Assembly (NCBI GenBank): GCA_030044035.1
Contig: JASHWN010000460.1
Span: forward strand, 1 to 10,689
Length of the DNA: 10,689 bases
Direction: 5' to 3'
Source of the DNA: Xanthobacteraceae bacterium
GTDB lineage: Bacteria > Pseudomonadota > Alphaproteobacteria > Rhizobiales > Xanthobacteraceae
The notes under the pieces were generated by a model. That model was not told the DNA's origin. It saw nothing but the letters and a program-made list of their open reading frames with translations, and searched no databases. Below, in pieces: positions 6,671-10,689 of this stretch (its first letter is position 1; each line of letters opens with the position of its first letter). A program made the position numbers and the translations under genes.

Positions 6671-6943
6671 CTACCCGCCCTCCCCCGGCGCAGCCGCGTG
6701 GATGGCAAGCGCATGGACGCCGCCGTAAAGCTCGGCAGCTAACGCGGTATTAATCATGCGGTGGCGTTCGACCCGGCTCTTTCCGCGGAACGCATCCGAC
6801 ACGATATAGACTCGGAAATGAGTCTCGCCGCCCGGGCGGTGTCCGGCATGGCCGACGTGCTGGTGCGATTCGTCCTCCACGCGCAGGCTCTCGGGGGCGA
6901 AAGCCTTGTGCAACTTTTCCATGATCGCATCGCGCGTTGCCAT
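6671..6943 (-). CDS. bolA: BolA family protein
   Basis: A 90-aa protein covering the whole BolA fold: N-terminal helix (MATRDAIMEKLHKAFAPESL), the beta-hairpin segment VEDESHQHVGHAGHRPGGETHFRVYIVS (22-49, paraphrased span), and the conserved FRGKSRVERHRMI (52-64) with the invariant RHR followed by a helix and AL-H-LAI. BolA proteins pair with monothiol glutaredoxins (GrxD) and bind [2Fe-2S] clusters, using conserved His such as the one in RHR, in iron homeostasis and Fe-S delivery. The start ATG 6943-6941 matches homologues; an in-frame ATG at 7000 would add 19 residues outside the fold. It is divergent from the J-domain gene, 129 bp apart. This bolA/J-domain/cobS order is familiar from Bradyrhizobium relatives. 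Confidence 0.9.
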   Translation of the reverse strand: MATRDAIMEKLHKAFAPESLRVEDESHQHVGHAGHRPGGETHFRVYIVSDAFRGKSRVERHRMINTALAAELYGGVHALAIHAAAPGEGG

Positions 6944-7072
6944 GGCGGGCAGCGTTAGCCGGCGCAAATCGCGGGCGTCAACCGCTATGGCGGCAATCAT
7001 GGCCGCATCGCGCGCATTTGCCGCCTGTCAAGTCTTGCGGCTGACGCAGTCACGCCCGCATAATCGAGATCG

Positions 7073-7687
7073 ATGACGACGAATTCACCGCTGTTCGACC
7101 GCATCCGGGTCAAGCCCGACCGCGACCGTCGGCTGCGCGAGGAATTGCCCGGCTGCCAGTGGCCGGGCTGCGGGGCGCCGGCGACCCACCGCGCGCCGAA
7201 AGGCCGGCTGCGCGCCAGCGAATACTGGCGGTTCTGCCTCGAACATGTGCGCGAATACAACAATTCCTACAATTTCTTCGCCGGCATGAGCGACGACGCC
7301 ATCGCGCGCTACCAGAAGGAAGATGTCACCGGCCACCGTCCGACCTGGAAGATGGGCTCGCTGGGCGGCCAGCGCGGCCGGGCCGGCCGCGCCGGTTTCC
7401 GGAGCGCCGGCTGGGCGGCCGAAGACCCGTTCGACCTGTTTGGCGACGGCCGCGCCAGTCGTGCAAAGCCCGCAGCCGAGGGGCGCAAGATTCTCAATGC
7501 CCAGCGCCGCGCCCTCGACACCCTCGGCCTTGAAGCCGATGCCTCGCGAACCGATATCAAGAAGCGGTTCAAAATGCTGGTAAAACGGCATCATCCCGAC
7601 GCCAACGGTGGCGATCGTGGTTCCGAGGACCGGCTGCGGGATATCATCGCGGCATACAACTACCTGAAGGCCGCCGGTTTTTGCTGA
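7073..7687 (+). CDS. J-domain protein with N-terminal zinc-finger-like module
   Basis: A 204-aa protein. The C-terminal 60 residues (about 142-203) are a J domain: ALDTLGLEADASRTDIKKRF, then KRHHPDANGG with the HPD tripeptide at 174-176 that stimulates DnaK (Hsp70) ATPase. The N-terminal part has C28, C33, H39, C55 and H58 (CQWPGCGAPATH, WRFCLEH), spaced like a zinc site, followed by the conserved-looking YNNSYNFFAGMSDDAIARYQK. The middle (about 95-140) is Gly/Arg/Ala-rich and probably flexible. The J domain at the C-terminus is unlike canonical DnaJ, so this is a specialised co-chaperone of unknown client. Start ATG 7073. It stands 230 bp before cobS on the same strand with a hairpin between; a link to cobaltochelatase or Fe-S assembly (divergent bolA) is only suggested by position. 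Confidence 0.85.
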   Translation: MTTNSPLFDRIRVKPDRDRRLREELPGCQWPGCGAPATHRAPKGRLRASEYWRFCLEHVREYNNSYNFFAGMSDDAIARYQKEDVTGHRPTWKMGSLGGQRGRAGRAGFRSAGWAAEDPFDLFGDGRASRAKPAAEGRKILNAQRRALDTLGLEADASRTDIKKRFKMLVKRHHPDANGGDRGSEDRLRDIIAAYNYLKAAGFC

Positions 7688-7717
7688 GCCTGGCCGAGTT
7701 ACGCCATCTCGTACGAT

Positions 7718-7744
7718 TTTTGCATCGGCAGATGCCATGCAAAA
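7718..7744. repeat. Strong hairpin/dyad between the J-domain gene and cobS
   Basis: TTTTGCAT (7718-7725) pairs with ATGCAAAA (7737-7744). Inside it GGC (7727-7729) pairs with GCC (7734-7736) around an AGAT loop, leaving one bulged C. It begins 30 bp after the stop of the J-domain gene. Neither strand has a T-run after the stem, so it is not a standard intrinsic terminator. It could be an mRNA 3' end hairpin or an operator for cobS. The rest of the gap (7688-7917) is GC-rich and shows no gene and no visible B12-riboswitch signature. Confidence 0.5.
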
Positions 7745-7917
7745 GCGCACAGGCCGAGTGCTTTCAGCCTGTGGGTGGTGGGTTTCGCGGCGCCGAACCT
7801 TTCTGCTAGATGTACGGCGCAATTCGGCCGCCGGCTGCCGGCCGCCCAAACCCCGCTCCGCAAGCGACCGGAGCGCGGGCAGGCTGCCTCGGAGGTTGCC
7901 GCGGTCACGGAGGAGCA

Positions 7918-8904
7918 ATGACTCTCGCAACTGAAACGCAATCCGGCCTGCCGGACATGAAAGTGTCGATCCGCCAGCTGTTCGGCATCGACAGCGATCT
8001 CGAAGTGCCGGCCTATTCGGAGCCGGACGAGCACGTCCCCGATGTCGATCCGGATTATCGCTTCGACAAGCCGACCACGCTCGCGATTCTCGCCGGCTTT
8101 GCCCGCAATCGCCGCGTCATCATCAGCGGCTATCACGGCACCGGCAAGTCGACCCATGTCGAGCAGGTGGCGGCGCGGCTCAACTGGCCGTGCGTGCGGG
8201 TCAATCTCGACAGCCACATCAGCCGCGTCGATCTGATCGGCAAGGACGCCATCGTGATCCGCGAGGGCATGCAGGTCACCGAATTCCGCGACGGCATTCT
8301 GCCGTGGGCGCTGCAGAACAACGTCGCGCTCTGCTTCGACGAATACGACGCCGGCCGGCCGGACGTGATGTTCGTGATCCAGCGCGTGCTGGAATCGTCC
8401 GGGCGGCTGACACTGCTCGACCAGAACAAGGTGATCAAGCCGCACCCGGCGTTCCGGCTGTTCGCGACCGCCAATACGGTCGGCCTCGGCGATACGTCGG
8501 GCCTCTACCACGGCACGCAGCAGATCAACCAGGGCCAGATGGACCGCTGGTCGATCGTCACCACGCTCAATTATCTGCCGCACGACAACGAAGTCGACAT
8601 CGTGCTGGCCAAGGCGAGGCATTACCGGACCGCCGAAGGCCGCGACATCGTCGCCAAGATGGTGCGCGTCGCCGATCTGACGCGTAACGCCTTCATGAAC
8701 GGCGACCTGTCGACGGTGATGAGCCCGCGCACGGTGATCACCTGGGCCGAGAACGCGGAAATCTTCGGCGACATCGGCTTTGCGTTCCGGCTCACCTTCG
8801 TCAACAAGTGCGACGAGCTGGAGCGGCCGCTGGTCGCCGAGTTCTATCAGCGTTGCTTCGGTCAGGAATTGCCGGAAAGCGCGGTGAATGTGGCGTTGAG
8901 CTGA
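7918..8904 (+). CDS. cobS: Cobaltochelatase subunit CobS (AAA+ ATPase)
   Basis: A 328-aa protein, normal CobS length. CobS and CobT form a chaperone-like complex that uses ATP to drive CobN to insert Co2+ into hydrogenobyrinic acid a,c-diamide in aerobic cobalamin synthesis, in the cytoplasm. The N-terminal segment ([20 protein letters not shown], 14-33) is characteristic of the family. The AAA+ core has Walker [10 protein letters not shown] (71-79), Walker [10 protein letters not shown] (136-144, D141/E142) and sensor-1-like LFATANT (181-187). Two CobS hallmarks are also present: [12 protein letters not shown] (99-110) and [11 protein letters not shown] after the sensor. The start is ATG 7918 because GGAGGAG precedes it directly; the frame is open upstream to 7810 but that part is low-complexity and does not resemble CobS. 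The codon use is strongly GC-rich, typical of the host core. Confidence 0.97.
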   Translation: MTLATETQSGLPDMKVSIRQLFGIDSDLEVPAYSEPDEHVPDVDPDYRFDKPTTLAILAGFARNRRVIISGYHGTGKSTHVEQVAARLNWPCVRVNLDSHISRVDLIGKDAIVIREGMQVTEFRDGILPWALQNNVALCFDEYDAGRPDVMFVIQRVLESSGRLTLLDQNKVIKPHPAFRLFATANTVGLGDTSGLYHGTQQINQGQMDRWSIVTTLNYLPHDNEVDIVLAKARHYRTAEGRDIVAKMVRVADLTRNAFMNGDLSTVMSPRTVITWAENAEIFGDIGFAFRLTFVNKCDELERPLVAEFYQRCFGQELPESAVNVALS

Positions 8905-8911
8905 GCGAGAG

Positions 8912-9145
8912 CTATGAGCGGGCTCGTTCCAATTTGGTCATGCGCTTTTCCAGCGCTTGTATCCTTTTGTCCACGTCGGCGGCGGCGTAACGGCCGAGAA
9001 CACTTTCGCCGGCAAACAAGCGGGCCAGTTCCTCGAAGCGCTCATCCGTATGGACGCGAAAATCGCTAAACTCCTTGTGGAATTCTTTGAACTCGCGACG
9101 GAATTCGCGGAGCAGCTGAAGCGTATGGTTCTCAGGGTCAGCCAC
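8912..9145 (-). CDS. Small coiled-coil protein in the cobS-cobT gap
   Basis: A 77-aa protein on the strand opposite to the cob genes. It starts at GTG 9145-9143 with GAGAGGA about 8 nt upstream and ends at TAG 8914-8912, only 7 bp from the cobS stop. The sequence is highly charged and helical: LLREFRREFKEFHKEFSDFR (11-30) shows heptad-like spacing of Leu/Phe. A conserved-looking turn AGESVLGRYAAADVD (45-59) follows, then a second helix RIQALEKRMTKLERAR (61-76). I recall short proteins with the AGESVLGRY motif between helices in Bradyrhizobium relatives, without known function. The good ribosome binding site, the alpha-helical periodicity and the fact that it fills the gap support a real gene. 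It is convergent with cobS and divergent from cobT (72 bp apart), so it probably has its own promoter in 9146-9217. Confidence 0.7.
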   Translation of the reverse strand: MADPENHTLQLLREFRREFKEFHKEFSDFRVHTDERFEELARLFAGESVLGRYAAADVDKRIQALEKRMTKLERARS

Positions 9146-9217
9146 GGTGTAGGTCCTCTCTCGGTCTGTTTAAAATAGGGCCCACGAACGACTAAAGAAA
9201 GAGCAACTATCAGGCCT

Positions 9218-10689
9218 ATGTCCTCCAACATCAAGCCCAAGCCACCCGTAAAGGACGCGCCGACCGAGCCGTTCAAGCGCGCGGTCGGCGTTTGCCTGCG
9301 CGCCATCGCCGGCAAGGGCGATCTCGAAGTGTCGTTCGCCGCGGAGCGGCCAGGGCTTGCAGGCGGCAAGGCGCGATTGCCGGAGCCGCCGCGCCGGCTC
9401 AACGAGCGCGAGGCCGCCATCGTGCGCGGCCACGCCGATTCGATCGCGCTCAAACTCGCCTGTCACGATCCGGCTGTGCATCGCAAGCTCGCGCCCGGCG
9501 GCCAGCAGGCGCGTGCCGTATTCGAAGCCGTCGAACAGGCCCGCGTCGAGGCGATCGGCGCGCGGCGCATGGGCGGCGTCGCCAAGAATCTCACCGCCAT
9601 GCTCGACGACCGCTTTCATCGCGGCAAGTTCGACGAGATCACCGACCGCGCCGACGCCCCGATCGAGGACGCGCTGGCGATGATGGTGCGCGAGCGCCTC
9701 ACCGGCCAGGCGCCGCCGGCCGCGGCGCGCAAGCTGGTCGATCTGTGGCGGCCGCTGATCGAGGATCGCGCCGGCAAAAGCCTCGACCGGCTGGAGCGCG
9801 TGCTGACCGATCAGCGCCGCTTCGGCGACGTCGTGCACGACCTGCTCGAGTCGCTCGACATGGGCGAGGATCGCTCCAGCGAGGCCGACGAGGACGAAGG
9901 CGAAGAGGGCGACGAAGACAGCCGCAAGGACGAGCAGGGCCAGGACGGCGATGCCGCCGATTCGGCCGATGCCGAGCGCATGAGCATGGAGGCCGAAGCC
10001 TCCGCCGACGAATTGCCCGACAGCGCCTCGGAAGCCGTCGACGCGCCGGCCGCCGAGATGGCCGACGATGCCGAGATGGGCGATTCGGAGACGGCGGCCG
10101 AACCCTGGCGGCCGCGCCATCGTGCCAATGAGCCGCGCGGGCCGGACTACCGGCCGTTCACGGCAAAATTCGACGAGGTGGTCGGCGCCGAGGATTTGTG
10201 CGAGCCGGAAGAGCTCGACCGCTTGCGCGGCTATCTCGACAAGCAGCTGTCGCACCTGCAAGGCGTGGTGGCGCGGCTCGCCAACCGGCTGCAGCGATTG
10301 TTACTCGCCCAGCAAAACCGCGCCTGGGAATTCGATCTCGAGGAAGGGCTCCTTGATCCGGCGCGGCTGTCGCGGGTCGTCGTCGATCCCTTACATCCGC
10401 TGTCGTTCAAGCGCGAAAAGGACACCGATTTCCGCGACACCGTGGTGACGCTGCTTCTGGACAATTCGGGCTCGATGCGCGGCCGGCCGATCACCGTCGC
10501 CGCCACCTGCGCCGACATTCTGGCCCGCACGCTCGAGCGCTGCGGCGTCAAGGTCGAGATTCTCGGCTTCACCACGCGGGCCTGGAAGGGCGGCCAGTCG
10601 CGCGAGGCCTGGCTCGCTGCCGGCAAGCCGGCCAATCCCGGGCGGCTCAACGATCTGCGCCACATCATCTACAAGTCGGCCGACGCGCC
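9218..10689 (+). CDS. cobT: Cobaltochelatase subunit CobT (VWA domain), cut by the window end
   Basis: The frame from ATG 9218 stays open to the window edge, giving 490 codons; full CobT is about 620-640 aa. The N-terminus ([24 protein letters not shown], about 16-39, described here by its ends) and [22 protein letters not shown] are typical CobT. A long acidic, low-complexity stretch (about 217-295, many E/D/A) links to the second half. The VWA domain begins near residue 400: [12 protein letters not shown] carries the MIDAS motif DxSxS at D415/S417/S419, which binds a divalent metal and contacts CobS rings and CobN. The last visible part is [11 protein letters not shown] and [17 protein letters not shown] sequence ([13 protein letters not shown]). 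cobT is separated from cobS by the small opposite-strand gene, so it probably has its own promoter in 9146-9217; TAAAAT at 9171-9176 is a possible -10 without a good -35. Confidence 0.95.
   Translation, partial: MSSNIKPKPPVKDAPTEPFKRAVGVCLRAIAGKGDLEVSFAAERPGLAGGKARLPEPPRRLNEREAAIVRGHADSIALKLACHDPAVHRKLAPGGQQARAVFEAVEQARVEAIGARRMGGVAKNLTAMLDDRFHRGKFDEITDRADAPIEDALAMMVRERLTGQAPPAAARKLVDLWRPLIEDRAGKSLDRLERVLTDQRRFGDVVHDLLESLDMGEDRSSEADEDEGEEGDEDSRKDEQGQDGDAADSADAERMSMEAEASADELPDSASEAVDAPAAEMADDAEMGDSETAAEPWRPRHRANEPRGPDYRPFTAKFDEVVGAEDLCEPEELDRLRGYLDKQLSHLQGVVARLANRLQRLLLAQQNRAWEFDLEEGLLDPARLSRVVVDPLHPLSFKREKDTDFRDTVVTLLLDNSGSMRGRPITVAATCADILARTLERCGVKVEILGFTTRAWKGGQSREAWLAAGKPANPGRLNDLRHIIYKSADA

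Noticed and set aside
7035..7064. Possible promoter TTGCGG-18 bp-CATAAT before the J-domain gene
   Set aside because: The -35 is poor and the start of transcription would fall 2 nt before the ATG; too weak to list as a feature.
7810..7917. 36-residue extension of CobS
   Set aside because: The extension is low-complexity Gly/Ala/Arg, and GGAGGAG directly before the ATG at 7918 marks the start.
7688..7917. Cobalamin riboswitch in front of cobS
   Set aside because: I looked for a B12-box-like core and found none; the single hairpin at 7718-7744 does not fit that fold.
7085..7930. 281-aa minus-strand frame opposite the J-domain gene
   Set aside because: It is a typical GC-rich shadow frame; the plus strand shows the HPD motif and a family match.
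7699..8622. 307-aa minus-strand frame opposite cobS
   Set aside because: It is antisense to an unmistakable CobS; its His/Asp/Val-rich composition comes from GC-rich codons read backwards.
9170..10261. 363-aa minus-strand frame opposite cobT
   Set aside because: It is antisense to the acidic region and N-terminal half of CobT and resembles no protein family.
1..10689. CRISPR array, tRNA or rRNA genes
   Set aside because: No regularly spaced direct repeats and no tRNA/rRNA sequence were recognised on either strand.

Overview
The window looks like chromosomal DNA of a GC-rich alphaproteobacterium of the order Hyphomicrobiales, most likely the Bradyrhizobium/Rhodopseudomonas/Afipia group. The reasons are the gene order bolA | J-domain protein | cobS | small coiled-coil gene | cobT, the aerobic CobNST cobalt-insertion subunits, and an intergenic inverted repeat of the 'CCTGAGGTG...CCTCGAAGG' kind that I recall as common in that group. 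The genus is an inference; no rRNA or other marker is present.

Left part (1-2000): the N-terminal end of an unrecognised minus-strand gene runs off the window. A 283-bp gap with a large imperfect inverted repeat follows, then a minus-strand two-gene unit. In that unit a SRPBCC (START-like) protein is translationally coupled by ATGA to a class-I SAM-dependent O-methyltransferase-like protein. 

Middle (2000-6570): an accessory, mosaic stretch. An IS5-family element (about 770 bp, TA target duplication) carries a transposase reading frame broken at two places. It sits 34 bp upstream of a ceramidase-family gene that keeps only its first third. Next come two co-directional minus-strand genes: a 610-aa protein joining an N-terminal TIR domain to about eight membrane spans and a large extracytoplasmic loop, and, 40 bp downstream, a predicted secreted protein of unknown family. 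A good sigma-70-like promoter lies in front of the TIR gene. A LysE-family exporter gene lies upstream in the same direction. By eye the TIR gene is clearly richer in A+T than the cob genes. The TIR/secreted pair is the best candidate in the window for an undescribed (possibly defence or envelope-sensing) system.

Right part (6671-10689): conserved core. bolA (minus) is divergent from a zinc-finger/J-domain protein (plus). Then come cobS (plus), a 77-aa coiled-coil gene on the opposite strand in the cobS-cobT gap, and cobT, which is cut by the window end inside its VWA domain. CobS (AAA+ ATPase) and CobT (MIDAS/VWA) form the ATP-driven chaperone part of the cobaltochelatase that loads Co2+ into the corrin ring with CobN. 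CobN is not in this window.
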